64,000 nt of DNA, taken from the NCBI GenBank assembly GCA_017354895.1, contig CP071495.1:2277001-2341000 (forward strand), in the 5' to 3' direction. Position 1 is the stretch's first letter, and each line of letters opens with the position of its first letter. A model generated the notes under the pieces. That model saw only the letters and a list, made by a program, of their open reading frames with translations. It was not told the DNA's origin and ran no database searches. Made by a program: the position numbers and the translations under genes. This DNA is from Podospora comata. Taxonomy: Eukaryota > Ascomycota > Sordariomycetes > Sordariales > Podosporaceae. Positions 1-11,655 of this stretch are shown one piece after another.

Positions 1-1922
1 GCCGAGGGGCCAACCGTCGATGGCAGTTGTGCTACCGGAGACAGGGCCGTTTCGAGCCGTGCTGCGGCCTGCTTCCTCTTCTTTGACGGTTGCTGTCCAG
101 GGAGGGGTCCAGCCGGAGCCGGGCGTACCAAGAGGCGAGAAGCTTGGATCGGCTGGTCAAGCAACTGCGTAGACATCGATGAGCTGCGCCTGTCTGCTGC
201 GTTAGTCAGGGGAGGCGAGGGGTAGAAAACTGTGCTTTCGACGGCAGCCTGTCTATTCAATGCATTTTCGGCGGCATGGGGAGTCTTGTGATCATCGGTA
301 ATCATGATCGAGGGTGACAAGGCCTGGGCGACGAACTCTCCCCTGAAATCCGTCAGTGTGAAGATGACCTGAAAGCCCAGCTTTTCGGTATGATGCCGGC
401 AGTAACACGCGATTCTCATCGGTGCCTCGACAGTCCACGGCGCTCCTGGTTGCACCATGTGCACTTGCAACTGGCCTGATTCGTCCGTCTCCCCCTTGGG
501 GGCTTCCCACTCCCTGACTTCGCCAGTGTTGAAAACGATCACTCGGTATAGCTCGTCCTGCCTCCAAATCTCTTCATCTTCCACCTTTTTGATCTTTTTG
601 CGACTGGCCCGCTTCCGTTCTCGCGACACACAATTTTGACAAATGGTGACTTCCCCGCCATCCTGAGGTTTTGGCCCTTCATCACTTCCGTCTCCGGACT
701 GCAAGGACGGTAGAGTCGGCTTCACTCTAGGTACCTTGGATGCCTTGCGTGCTTGTTCCATGGCTGTCTTCATGAGGTCCTTGTTCTGCATGGCGCTTGT
801 ACAAACAAGCCGAACGTGCAGCTCCAACATGTCTGGAGACGGCTCTGGGGTAGGCTTGGCGAGAAGCTTTGGCTTGCTGATGGTGTGTGTTGGAAGATGA
901 ATCCTTTTGATACCAGGAGGGAGTGGCGTCAGGTTCAATTTTATCGGAATCTGCGTCTCGACTCGGGACTTGGTAGGCGTTGGGTCTACGGTAAGCTTGA
1001 AAGGTTGCGGTTGGGTAAAAAGCCCCCTATTAAAGTTGAGTGGTGGCCCTACGTTTCCAGAAAACTGTGATGGAACAGGCACCATCTGCGGATTTACACC
1101 CATGCCGATTGGGTGCCATGGTGGGTAGGTGTTTGTTGGTAGACCATGGTAGTACTGCGGCGATTGGGGGTTGGGCATTCGTGGGGAGAAAGGAGATGTT
1201 TCGCGCGAAGTCTCGAGTGACATGTCACTTGTTGTCTGCTTGAAATCAAAGGGCTTCATGTAACCGTCAGCTTGTCATGTCTTGCCCTGGCCAGACAAGC
1301 TACTTACCATGTACATATTGTTATTGCCAAACATCAGAGAATCGGCCTGGCTCGTCTGCGGCGATAGTTGCTGGGCTGTCTCATAGCCGGCGCTGTTTGG
1401 GGAGCTGAAGTCTGAATGAGGCTCCATCGCTCCTCCGAAACTTGGCCCGTCAAGACCATTACGCCCGTCGACAGTTTGCTCCGTCTTCCATTCTGGCTTG
1501 ATCTCGGACCCATCCAGCACTGACTCATCCTTGTGGTTCCTCAATGATGTGCTAGTAACCGTTGTGCTTGCTGGCCCGTTGGAGGAGCCCGAGTCAGCCA
1601 ACGAGTTCCGCGAGCTGGTGTACAAGTTGACCTGGCTCATGGGAAGAGCGTCAGAAGGGGACAAGGGGATGAAGGCATCCCCCACGTCGTCCATGACATC
1701 AGGCCCCGAGGGAAGAGGGCTCTCATCGGAATCGAAATATTCTTCTGGATACGGCTCATTGGTGAAATCCTGCATCAGCGACATGAAGTGGCTGGGATAG
1801 TTGCTGCTGCTGCTGCTGTTGTTGTTGTTGTTGAGCTCATCAAACGAGGGTTCCCAGGCTGACATTGGTTGGTCCATGTTGGACAGTTCGCAATTCAAGG
1901 CGGCCGGTCCTGCCGTGGCCAT
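1..1922 (-). CDS. SPT23/MGA2-like transcriptional regulator, N-terminal part (cut by left window edge)
   Basis: Two exons, 1922..1308 and 1253..1 (continuing off the window), with a 54-bp intron (GTAAGT donor, GCTGAC branch, AAG acceptor). Exon 1 is 205 whole codons, so the phase is 0, and exon 2 stays open to the edge: at least 622 residues. The N-terminus has an Asn/Ser homopolymer (about residues 30-41) and an acidic, Ser-rich stretch like an activation region. Near residue 410 a Cys-x2-Cys pair is followed by the basic run RERKRASRKK, which I recognise from fungal Spt23/Mga2 proteins. The IPT/TIG domain, ankyrin repeats and C-terminal membrane anchor expected of the family would lie beyond the edge. 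In yeast these are ER-anchored precursors released by processing to drive fatty-acid desaturase (OLE1) transcription. The start is the first ATG of the open frame. Family assignment is fairly sure; the target genes here are inferred. Confidence 0.8.
1801..1833 (-). repeat. Trinucleotide tract coding for Asn/Ser homopolymer
   Basis: A CTG/TTG-type trinucleotide run on the plus strand reads as consecutive Asn then Ser codons in exon 1 of the SPT23/MGA2-like gene. It is a candidate for length polymorphism between strains. Confidence 0.85.
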
Positions 1923-3889
1923 CGAGGCTGGTGTGCAACCAGCTGGAAGTAAAACGGGCCGCTGTCGAGCAGGGGGTGCGCGTCGCGTTTGCGAGGTGTT
2001 GTCGGTAGTGTCGTGTGTCAGGGACGAGATCAGACTCGGGCTCGAAACAATTCGCAGTTGATGTTGTTTTTTGTTGGGACGGCAAGAGTCAAAGTGGGAA
2101 CGAGGCCAAATTGCGCCCAGGCGGGGTTCTCAGGGCTTCGCGATGGTCGGGCAGCGGTGTCGTTTCTTCGTAAACGCGGCTCTCACTCACAAATGTCACC
2201 TGGCGATGTGGATGATGGCGACGGAGAGAGTGGAGGTGAGGTCCCCCGGTGGTCGGTAGGTCGGTCGGTCGGGGAGACGGGATTGGATTGGATGGGGTTG
2301 GGGCACTTTCAGTGCTGCACAGCCGTGACGGCGAGAAGCAAAGGGAGAGAGAGCAGTTCGAAAGGCGGTAAGCGAAAACTGAGCACTGGCCAACTGTCGA
2401 TGTTTGGACCCTTGCAATGGCAAAATCGCCCAGCCTTGACCTGGATGTCAATCGTCACTCTCTGCGTCTCTGTTGCAGATGTCTGACCCTCGGCAGTCAA
2501 CTTCCAGGTGACGGTCGTCCGGAAGAGTGTGTCGTGACCTTGTTTCTTGTTGGTGGCTAGCTAGCAATGTGAATTGGGGAAAAGCAAAAGGCAAGGTGAG
2601 CTGGGCAGGGCAAAAGTTAAGTCTGAGGTGAGGAGGGCACTTGGCTGCGGAGAGGAGGTGAAGACCAGACCGGACCGGGGGCAACTGGACTGCTCTGCAC
2701 ACCTGGATCGAACCTAAAAGGTGGGGCCTTGTGGAACGCAGGGAAAGCGTGGTGCTTCTGTCAGCCACTGGCAAAATCCCAAATTAGGGTAAAGCTACCG
2801 CAATGTTGGAACTGTCAGTGGTCACTGACGGAGGATTCTTCGATATTTCAATTCGACAAAAGTCCTGGGTACGGCATCGTCGGCAGGATCCCTATCAGAC
2901 TGACCCGCAGGCACGCGGCGTGAGTGAGTGAGTGAGTGTGTGTGTGTGTGTGACAGTTGTCATTTATCCGCACTCGGGCTGCATCTCTGCTACTGCCAGT
3001 TGTCCCCTGAGGTGTTCCTGACTTCGGCGTCTCTTTTACTTTGCTGCAACTCACCTCTGCCTGGCTGGCCTGCGGCGGATCCGCCGGCCTAGTGTACATA
3101 TGTGTGTATGTAAAGGGCTTGGTCTGGATCGTAGTAGCAAGTGGAAGAAGATGGGACGACGCTATTCCGCAATGATGCCATGATGGAGATCACGGATCCA
3201 TCACGCCTCTTTGACAGCTGCCACTAGTCAACTGGTTAACCTTGGAGAAGCTGCTCCGAGAGGGGTCTCAGGGTGCACGGGGCACTATCATGAAGATATC
3301 TGGTATGTGCGTGTCAATACTGCGTCTCAGACATGCAGTTTAACCGATTGATATGTCTCTATCGAGGTTTTCCCTCCAAGCGAAATAACAATCCCAGCCA
3401 TCCAGTCTTTTGGGTCGTCTAAACTTAGCCAAACGCACCAAAAACTAGCCCACCAAGTTTCTCGGCGCTGGAAAGGGGACAAGGGGAAACGCGTCATTTT
3501 ACGGACGCTAACAGGAGGGAATAGGATATAAATGATGGACGAATTACGGAACTGTTTCGAGTATTTCTTTTTCATAATACGGACTGACGTCGTGGTCAGA
3601 GAAAGCGAGACTGCTGCATGAGACGAGGGCCTTCAAGGGTCATAAAAGGGTTCACAAAGGGAGGTAGCTAACTGGTCTTCTTCATCTTATTCTGTCTACA
3701 ACATGCGACTCCAGAATGATACTAAACTCCTTGCTATGGAGGCACGCAACACTGCAGAAAAGAAAGGACAGAGGACAACTGAGGCCTCTCGTTTGGTGGT
3801 CTGTACATCATGTTCCCAATCCCACCACTTGGCACTGTTTCTTTACCCCGAGATGGAGGTCATCCCGGCTAATCCGGGCAGCCCAGTAC
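1923..3889. other. Intergenic: leader side of SPT23/MGA2-like gene, 3' side of antiporter gene
   Basis: No supported gene. Several short ATG-started frames on the minus strand between about 1950 and 2500 may be upstream ORFs of the SPT23/MGA2-like transcript. A GAGT/GT microsatellite lies at 2921-2952. The part from 3300 to 3889 would hold the antiporter 3' UTR. Confidence 0.6.
2921..2952. repeat. (GAGT)n/(GT)n microsatellite
   Basis: GAGT units pass directly into a GT run of about seven units; a simple-sequence repeat in intergenic DNA. Confidence 0.9.
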
Positions 3890-5933
3890 TCAGCTACTGT
3901 CAGCATTGTGCGTCCCGGCCGGTCCCGGTGCTGAGGTCGGTCCTGCGATCGCTGGAGACTCATCCGGAAACCGTATTGTCCGTCCTGGGAGACTTGGTGA
4001 TTCGAGGTCTATTTCGACGGCGCTGCTAGATCCGTCAGTGCCCATGGCGAGCCCGCCCGAGCCAGCGGGTATGGTTTTGACATCTAGTTCCCCACCTACT
4101 GGCCGACTGGGGATAACACTGCCGCCGATTCTGGAAACGGAACGCCTTGCGTCTGACGAAGGAGGCTCCGTGGCAGGCAGTTCCTCTCCTGAGTTTCTCC
4201 TTGGTCGTCGGGCGAGCAGTGTGCTCACTCTGTTTCGAATTGGTGGAAGAAATTCCCCCCCATCAGATGTCACAGAGATTCTTGAGAGGGTCCTGGGAAG
4301 GTAAAATCCTAGCTTTCCAAGTGGGAGACTCAGGCCATGCACAACCTGTCACCGTACATGTTAGTCCCTTTTGTCTTCTTGCCATAACAACAAAGATTCC
4401 AACTTACAATACTGCAAATGGCCAGGAACCATACCACAACTTTGACCACGTGCCCCAAATGCTCAACCTCCTCGCTTGGCTCCATCGTCTTCAAGAACTC
4501 CAATGTGACATAGAGATAGAAGATCGCCGAAACCCCTACCGGGCCAAAGAAACCTACGAATATCGCCTGGCGGACTTCCTCGATCTGGGGGATAAACTTG
4601 TGGATCGCAAACACCCATGGCAACCTCCTGAACAGCAGCACCAGAATTCCCAAAATAACCAGCCGATGCAGCGGTGCCACCCCATCATTCACCAAAAACT
4701 CATGCCACGGGCAAACCGCCCCCAACCACATGAACACCGACACATTCAGCAGCATGTCAATGGTTGGCTGTAACGAATCGTCCAGCGTCTCCAATCGAAA
4801 CCAGTCATCCCAGGTGAAGGCATTGCCTGCAATGAAACAAGCAAGGACGTCATCGCTCCCAATCATCCCACACGTTCCCACGATGAACAACTATCAACAG
4901 ATGTTAGCTTAGTCCTTCCCAGACACATTCCCCTACTTCTTCAGACCCAGCCTCAGGAGTTGTAGAAGACACCTACCGCCAAACTGATAGCAAAAACCAA
5001 AAAGCTCTCCCTATCCACAAACTTCCTCTCCTCAGCCCAATGCAACAGCTTGTTCGCTCCCCAACCCACAACAGCACCATACACCTATCAACATCACCAG
5101 CTAGTTAGCAAAATCTCCTCTCCCTCGAGGGCAAAACATCAAAAGCACAAAACCTACCACACTCAACAGTATCGTATACCCCCAAGTCTCCCCAAACCAC
5201 TGCCCCATCGCCCCCCTCACCCCCCCATCCCCTCCACCCCATCCCACCTCAAGTAAATACAGCCCCAAAAACAAAAACGGATACCCCAACCCATCATTCG
5301 CACCACTCTCGGCAATAATCACATCCTGCAGCTCCTTCGGCACGTTATGATCCGCAAACTTGCCCTTCACAATCACATTGCTCAACACCGGGTCCGTGGG
5401 CGTGACACAGCTGCCCACCACCAGCGCCTCCAGAAACCTAATCCCAGGCACCAGACCCCAGATCAAAAGAGCAGTAGACAGCCACATAGCCGTCATGATC
5501 GGGCCCAGCAACCACAGCAGCGGCCGCCATTGTTTCTTGAGATATCGTGACGGTAACTGAACACCCGCCAAAACAAGCTGAATCCCAAGAACAAGACGGG
5601 TGAACGAGAGCGTGACAATGTTGAGGTCTTCTTCCGATCCCAAAGTATACTCGAGCGGTTTGATTAAATTCGCCGCCGCCGGAGAAAAGGCCACTCCCGC
5701 AAGCAACGAAATCACTAATACATTTTTTGTCAGTATCTCATCTTCACCAACGGTTGAGGGAGGGTGTACAAGCCCAGGCGTCATAAGGGATATAGACAAG
5801 AAGCAAAACACCTACAAGCCTCACTCAAATAAAAATTCTCCTTCATCAAATACGACACCAGCCCAAACAAACTGATCCACCCCCCCAACACGCTCAACAC
5901 AATGTTGAAGTTTGTAATCGCCAAGGTCGGCAT
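3890..5933 (-). CDS. Plasma-membrane Na+(K+)/H+ antiporter, fungal NHA1/SOD2 type
   Basis: Five exons: 5933..5816, 5714..5158, 5084..4977, 4890..4408 and 4345..3890. Introns are 101, 73, 86 and 62 bp with GT donors and AG acceptors. The spliced CDS is 1,722 bp (573 aa) with consistent phase throughout. It encodes a multi-helix CPA1-type exchanger. Recognisable family segments are SLLAGVAFSP in the early helices, the charged core SGANDGLGYPFLFLG, and GSDDVLACFIAGNAFTWDDW, typical of fungal Nha1. After the last helix comes VHGLSLPLGKLG and a hydrophilic tail of about 140 residues rich in Pro, Ser and Arg. The family exports Na+, Li+ and K+ in exchange for protons and supports salt and pH tolerance. 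The tail is short next to budding-yeast Nha1 (985 aa), so regulation through a long C-terminus is probably reduced. Start: first ATG, giving MPTLAITNFN, typical of the family. Confidence 0.9.
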
Positions 5934-6565
5934 CTTTGGCTTTCCCTTTCCCCTCCCCCCCTTGGCGCCAAGCTGTCAAAACCACACTCCTCCGGCTCCG
6001 GCTCGGGACCTCCGGACTCCACCCTTTCCGAATCCTCCGGACCGGGCGGCGCGGAAACTCCTTCTGTCCAAGTAAAAGCCGCAAGTGGTGTGTGGTGTGT
6101 ATGTCGAAGGCGTGAGGCTGGATGTTATCGACACATTGGACCAAATCCCTCTCCGTGTTGTTTTAGAAAATCTTGCGCAGGAGAGAGAACCTAGAATGAA
6201 AAGTGAGCTCAGACCACCCACCCGTAAACAAATCAACAAACTTACCTTGAACAACAATGACCCAGCAACCGTTATCTGTATCGACGTCAGTTGAGGAGAG
6301 CGAGTGAGTGAGCAAGAACCATAAAAAACGGCGGCGCCAAGCCCGCTTTTGAGGACCAGATCACACAGGTTGGGTCACCGCGGGCACAGTGTCGGAACCC
6401 CACTTTTGTTGGACAACATCCCTCAAGCAGGAAGGAGCGGAATTCCATGAGAAGAGATCCCGATGGGTAATCCCCAAAACCTTAAAAAATCAGACGAAGG
6501 GGGTTATGTATAGGGGCATTCAGCCCAGTGAGAAAAGGCCAAAAATGAAAGTCCAAAAGTTGAGT
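5934..6565. other. Intergenic: antiporter upstream region and tRNA 3' flank
   Basis: No coding frame I can support. This stretch carries the presumed promoter and leader of the antiporter gene. Short GT-rich and GAGTGAGTGAG tracts occur near 6080-6110 and 6299-6310. Confidence 0.5.
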
Positions 6566-6636
6566 GCGGCCATCGGGAATCGAACCCGACTCTAATGCTT
6601 GGAAGGCATTAATGCTAACCACTACACCATGGCCGC
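6566..6636 (-). tRNA. tRNA-Gly (anticodon UCC)
   Basis: The minus strand gives a 71-nt cloverleaf. The 7-bp acceptor stem is GCGGCCA with TGGCCGC. A D-arm contains AGTGGTTA. The 5-bp anticodon stem AATGC/GCATT encloses loop CTTCCAA with anticodon TCC. The T-arm TCGGG-TTCGATT-CCCGA carries the B box. There is no intron and CCA is not encoded, as usual in eukaryotes. U34 of this isoacceptor carries mcm5U made by Trm9 in yeast, and a TRM9-like gene lies at 30645. Confidence 0.96.
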
Positions 6637-7248
6637 CTTTGGATGTTAGAGTGGCGAGGTCATAGCATTTATAACTGGTTACAATCTCACCCACAATCTC
6701 ATTAATTTTACAAACGACTATCTTCAAAAGTGTCTTGTGCTGTCGGTTGCTCTCTGTCGTTATCTTGCCGGACAGGATTCATCAATTACCACCACTCCCC
6801 TCAAACCAATATCACGGAAACACCAGCCAGGGCATTAATAGGAAAGAAAGTTGATACATTACACCACAGCTATAAATCATGCTGATTACCCCCCCCTTAT
6901 CTAACGCCTTGCTATCCGTTTATCCTCCATGCCCACCATTCCTTCACAATGAGATACTTTAAAATGCTTCCCAGTCCATGTTGTTGTTGCTTGTGAAATG
7001 TTTTGTGTTTTGTTGCGCCGTCATAATGCCAATCCGGATGTACGAGAGGACTACCTAACTCCCTCGACTTCTTCTTTGCAAAACTCAATACTATCAAGAA
7101 CACCATAAGATCCTCCCATGTTAGCTTGTTGCTGTTGTTGTATGTAAGGCGTGATGACGACACCGCCCAAAGATGTCGTCGCCAGTGTTGTTGAGCCGTG
7201 TGTAGCTGTGTGTGCCGCAAAGGGGGAGGTGTAGAGCCCACGTAGTGA
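6637..7248. other. Intergenic: upstream of tRNA, 3' flank of TAD3
   Basis: No gene supported. Moderately AT-rich. It must hold the TAD3 3' UTR and terminator signals. RNA polymerase III promoter elements lie inside the tRNA itself. Confidence 0.5.
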
Positions 7249-8551
7249 CTAGGCATGGATGGCTTTATCCACCTCTAGAGGCCTCATGCAGCCGCCTGAC
7301 TCCCACTCCCAGGCAATCAAGCTCCAGTTCAACTCCCGGCGCCAAAACAGGCCAAGACCACGACCGCCATCGGCTCCCCCAAGTGAGGGATGACCACAAC
7401 CCCTATCCTCCGCGCTGAGCCCACCCGTCAACGGCATACGATGACGAAAGACAACCTTGCCCATGCGAGAGTGGAGTATCGCCATGGAACACATGACGCA
7501 GGGCTCGTGTGTCAGGTACATCTCGAGACCGTGGCACAAGTAGCCGTCTGGGCTGGGATGTTCCAGCTCAAAGACCTTTCTTTCATCCTCGAACAAGGGC
7601 TTGTCCTGGAAGCACTCGTACTCTAAAATGGGCTCCGGATTGGTCCGAGTTTGTCTGTTTTCGCATCGAACCAGCTTTTGGGCAACCATGGAGATGGCAC
7701 GCATGACACAGTGTGCCATGGGGTTGCCTCCATCTCCGCATTTGCCTCGCTGGCACCAACGAGCGTCACCAGCCAAGGCGACAATGGTCGTCTTGTCTTC
7801 CTCTCGTTGGATAACGCAAGCGCCCATGGCCTCTCCATAGCCTTTGGCCTCGGACTGGTGGGCGACTTGGTGTGCGAGGCTCATCCAAATGGCCGCATCG
7901 TCACTGATCTCGTCCGTGCTGCGGGCGATCATCGAAGGATGCGGTCCAAGAGGATTGTTCTTGCGGTATACGGCAGGCCAGAATTGCTGTGACCACATAG
8001 CCGCCTGAACCTGGGAAGCAGGTGCAACCATAGGGACGGGGATGCTGCTGATGAACAGCTCCTCGCCCTCCATGCCGTCGAGCTTGGTCAGTTCCTGTCT
8101 GACCTCCTCCTTGTTCAGCATGGATTCGGGCCCTGCAATGATGTATATCCAGTTCGATTTTCCGGTATGGATTTGTCGGGTATCTGGGGACTCGTTCATG
8201 AACTTCGCTTTGATGTGGGCAGGCAAATCGCAAGGCTTAGCGCATCGACGAAGATGAGGGAAGCACTTAACCACCTCTTCGGATAGTAGCTCTCGCAACA
8301 TCCTGTTATCATGGTGAGCAGTTATCGCCAGGGGACTCGAGAGGATTGGGAACGTACATGATTGCGGGGTTGGCTGTCTTCAGAGGCACGCGAGTGATCA
8401 GAACTTTGGCCGTCACGTAATCATCTCGCAGCTCCAGTGTCGTCTTTAATGGGATGAGGACCCCATGTTCGACTTCCCCACGCACAAGCTCCTTTACAAT
8501 AGGCTCCTGGGCGTCAAGGATGCGATGGATAGAATTCTCTTCCTCGTCCAT
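7249..8551 (-). CDS. TAD3: tRNA-specific adenosine deaminase subunit TAD3 (ADAT3)
   Basis: Two exons, 8551..8358 and 8302..7249, joined across a 55-bp intron (GTACGT donor, CAG acceptor; the split codon is Met65). The spliced CDS is 1,248 bp, 415 aa. The C-terminal half is a cytidine/deoxycytidylate deaminase-like zinc domain. His262 lies in PMAHCVMRAI and the Cys pair in EPCVMC (Cys333, Cys336). The catalytic Glu of HAE is replaced by Val264, the hallmark of the non-catalytic TAD3 subunit. With TAD2 it forms the heterodimer that converts A34 to inosine in tRNAs, an essential step for reading C-ending codons. The N-terminal ~200 residues resemble the TAD3-specific region. The start MDEEENS is chosen because an upstream in-frame ATG (8734) would add a hydrophobic extension unlike the family. 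Yeast Tad3 is 322 aa; this one is longer. Confidence 0.92.
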
Positions 8552-11500
8552 CTTGTGCAGGTTGGCTTCCCCCTTGTCAGTGCAGAGGACTGCGCGAGAT
8601 TGTCGTGAGACGATGACAGAGACTTGTCTTGCAATTGTGATCCAACGAAGGCGTGACAAGGTGTAGAGAAGGCCAGCAATCAGATAGCAAATATGTGGTC
8701 GACCGTTCGATGAGGGTGGCAGGTGAAGAATCAACGATGAAGCGTGACTAGCGGGGTAACCGGGAAGATAGGCGATGGTGGAGGAGAAAGGGCAGAATCA
8801 AACGAGAGCAGTCAGAGGGTATAATGGAACATGCAGAGACAAGAAGTCCGGACGAGAAACCATGGCAGTATCGATTCTAGAGAAAGCAGGAGCAAGAGCA
8901 AGACGGGGAGCACTTAGACAGCCCGGTCCCTACGGACAACGACAACAACAAGAGGCAAGCAACAAGCAAAACGGCACCATCTGTTGTTTCTTCGCTGAGT
9001 TCCAGACAAAAAAATTATAGACAGGAGCTCCACCTCCAGCTTGTTCCTGGACCCCTGGTAATTGCGGTTGGTGGCGGCAGGCACGGAGGCTGGAGCTGGT
9101 CAACCCAACCCCAACCCCACCTTCCCCCGTTGCACTTTTTGGCGAGCGACCGACTGCGGGGTACCTACACAACCCTACCCTTCCCCGCAAAGCAGAGAGC
9201 TCCCCCCCAACTATTTTCCATTACAAAACACTGAGCGGATGGAACTCCAATTGCACATTCGAATTGCTAACCTTTTCATGTGTTCCCAGGATCAGAGCGC
9301 GAGGATAGGTCCATTCCCGGATAATATAATGCCCTTTAAACGGCCCGTTTCCATGCCTCTAGGTTCCAGGTTCCAGCATCTTTCACAACCCCTCTTTGAG
9401 ACCTAGGTGGGAGAGGGGTTTCTTGACCCGTCCCAGCCAGTGGACAGTGAGAGTGAAAGGAAAGGTGGATGGTCTCCAGACCACACGATGGAGAAGATAC
9501 GGAGATAGGAGAGGATGGCATGGATGGAGACAAAGAGCCCTCACGGACAATGCCGCTGTTCATCAGCACTCATCTGCCAACACACCCACACACATCCACA
9601 CCACATCCCATCCCCCTCCGCAGCAACAAACGGGCGGGTGATGTGGTGCCGAGCAACGCATTGGATGCATCCCAGGCTTTTTGACATTGGAAAGCGGCTG
9701 GTCTTGGCAACTGACCCCGTTCTAGCGTGGGGGCCACACGCGCATTCTGCCTCCATGCCGTGCTGAGGTGCATATGCAGCGCAGCACGCAGCAACAAGCA
9801 ACAAGCACCTAGCAGGGCGCCGTCTTGTTGGAGAAGGAAGGGGTGGGAAGGCCAGCCTGTCACATTTCCCATGTCGAGCACGACGCCTCGTGAAGGGGGT
9901 GCGAGTGATGATGAGGCATGATGAGGCCTTGACTGGCTTGGCGTGGGCTTCATTCGGCGCCGGAAGTCCGAGTGCGGACCTAACACCAGAGGTTGGAATT
10001 GAGCTGGCTGCAGCTGAAAGAGCCAAGCCGGCGGCTCCTCCGCAACGAGCAAAGATCCCCATCTTCCTCAATATGGGAAAGCCTCCTGTAGCGGAGGGTG
10101 CATCGGCAGCATCGACACCACTTGTTGCACCACTATTGAGCCGTGCACATCGCATCTGGGGCAATGAAACCCCAGAATCCCGCGTCAGAGTGTTGATGGA
10201 CTTGTCTTTGTGGTAATTCCTGCCGGGAGGGAGGGGGGCGGGCGAGGAGGAGGCTAGCCACATTGCTCAACAAAAGACTCAAAGAAAGGTAGGAGATTGG
10301 TACATATTTGAAGGTACCTCCCCCAGGCCAAACACCACGGCCAGCCGTCGTCTCTCTGTTTACATTTCCCAACTCTTTGACTCACTCTCACCCTCACCCT
10401 CGCGGATTGCTCCAACAAACACTTGGCTGCCCTCCATCAGCCTCTCCTGGTATAATAAGACAACACCTGCCCAACCCAACAAATCACGGACGTCCCGGAT
10501 TCAGCCAACAAAGCCAAAGCCCGTTCCTGGCTGTCCTACCATTCCGGACTTGGTGTTCTGTTGCGCAGCGGACGCCAAGAAGGCCACCTCCATCGTCGGG
10601 CTCGGGCGCAGTCGCAGAGGCAGGTCGACTTGTCTTCGGAGTGTCACAGAAGGAGGCCGACAGTCGAACGTCTTGTCATCTGCCGTGGCCTCATCGTGTG
10701 CGACGGTCGTATATACCCCAGACCACCTCTCATCAGCGCCTCATCTCGCAGACCTTGGCATCGGCAGCTGCGCTCTCTCTCAGCAGTTTGAGCAAAAGGG
10801 TGATTTGAGTCACCCGCGTCACCCCACGACCCTTTGGGAAACGAGCCAGGTTACGTCACTTCGTTTCCACCGGATACACCCTGCCAAGCACCTGGGCCAA
10901 GACGCCTCGCGACCCTAAATCGTCTTAGCCACTTGACGTCGACAGAATATTCTCGGACGACGTCAAAGTCCCACGAGACGGTCCATCCCAGTCCATCCCA
11001 GTCCGGATTGTCCATCTCTTGTCCATCTCATCATAACCTGTAAGTGATGGCTTGCTCCAGTCAGATGCTCCGCCGGTGGCGATCAAAGTCAGATCTTTGC
11101 CGCAAAATAGAGTTTGTTGCTGCCGGCCTTCTGGGACTTTTGGAGACCTGGCTGGGAACCTGCTGGGACCCTGCTGGAACCCTGACGGAAGGTCGACCAC
11201 CGATCAACACCCGGACGGCCAGCACCGAATATTTTGTGCAGCCCCGTGGACCCCTGCCCTTTGTCTCCTGCCGCTAATTGGTGCTTAGATAGCGCTGCAA
11301 CCCCACTAAGGGAATCCCTGCCCCATGCTGCAGACGCGCCATCCGGACTCGACTTTTGATCTCAAAGTCTCCAGTCGTCGTCCTTCTTCCATGCCACCGC
11401 ATTCACTTTGGTCACCATCATCATCATCATCATTCACTGGTCTCTCACGCAAAAGAAAACGCGAAGAAGGTCTCTTTTCCCCCTCTTCTTTTTCTTCCTC

Positions 11501-11655
11501 TCACACTTCTCTATACTACTCTGCTTCTACTATACATACACACACCCACTCTCGAAGCGGCATCACCGCACAACACCAGCACCACGGCTGACCTTGCATA
11601 TCACTATAAAGACTCGTTTCCAGTTTCGCAGCCCTCGTCGCTGCGAAAACTGGCG
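8552..11655. other. Intergenic: shared upstream region of TAD3 (minus) and PFKFB (plus)
   Basis: About 3.1 kb between divergently transcribed genes. Open frames occur on both strands (for instance 9541-10263 minus, 240 codons) but have biased, low-information composition and no recognisable domain, so I do not call them. The stretch from about 10300 to 11655 is pyrimidine-rich on the plus strand and looks like promoter plus long leader of the PFKFB gene. A short tandem repeat of TCCATCCCAG lies at 10981-11003. Confidence 0.5.

Noticed and set aside
9541-10263. 240-codon minus-strand frame between TAD3 and PFKFB
   Set aside because: Ala/Arg/Pro-rich with no domain, overlapping another open frame at 9570-10052, typical of GC-biased non-coding DNA.
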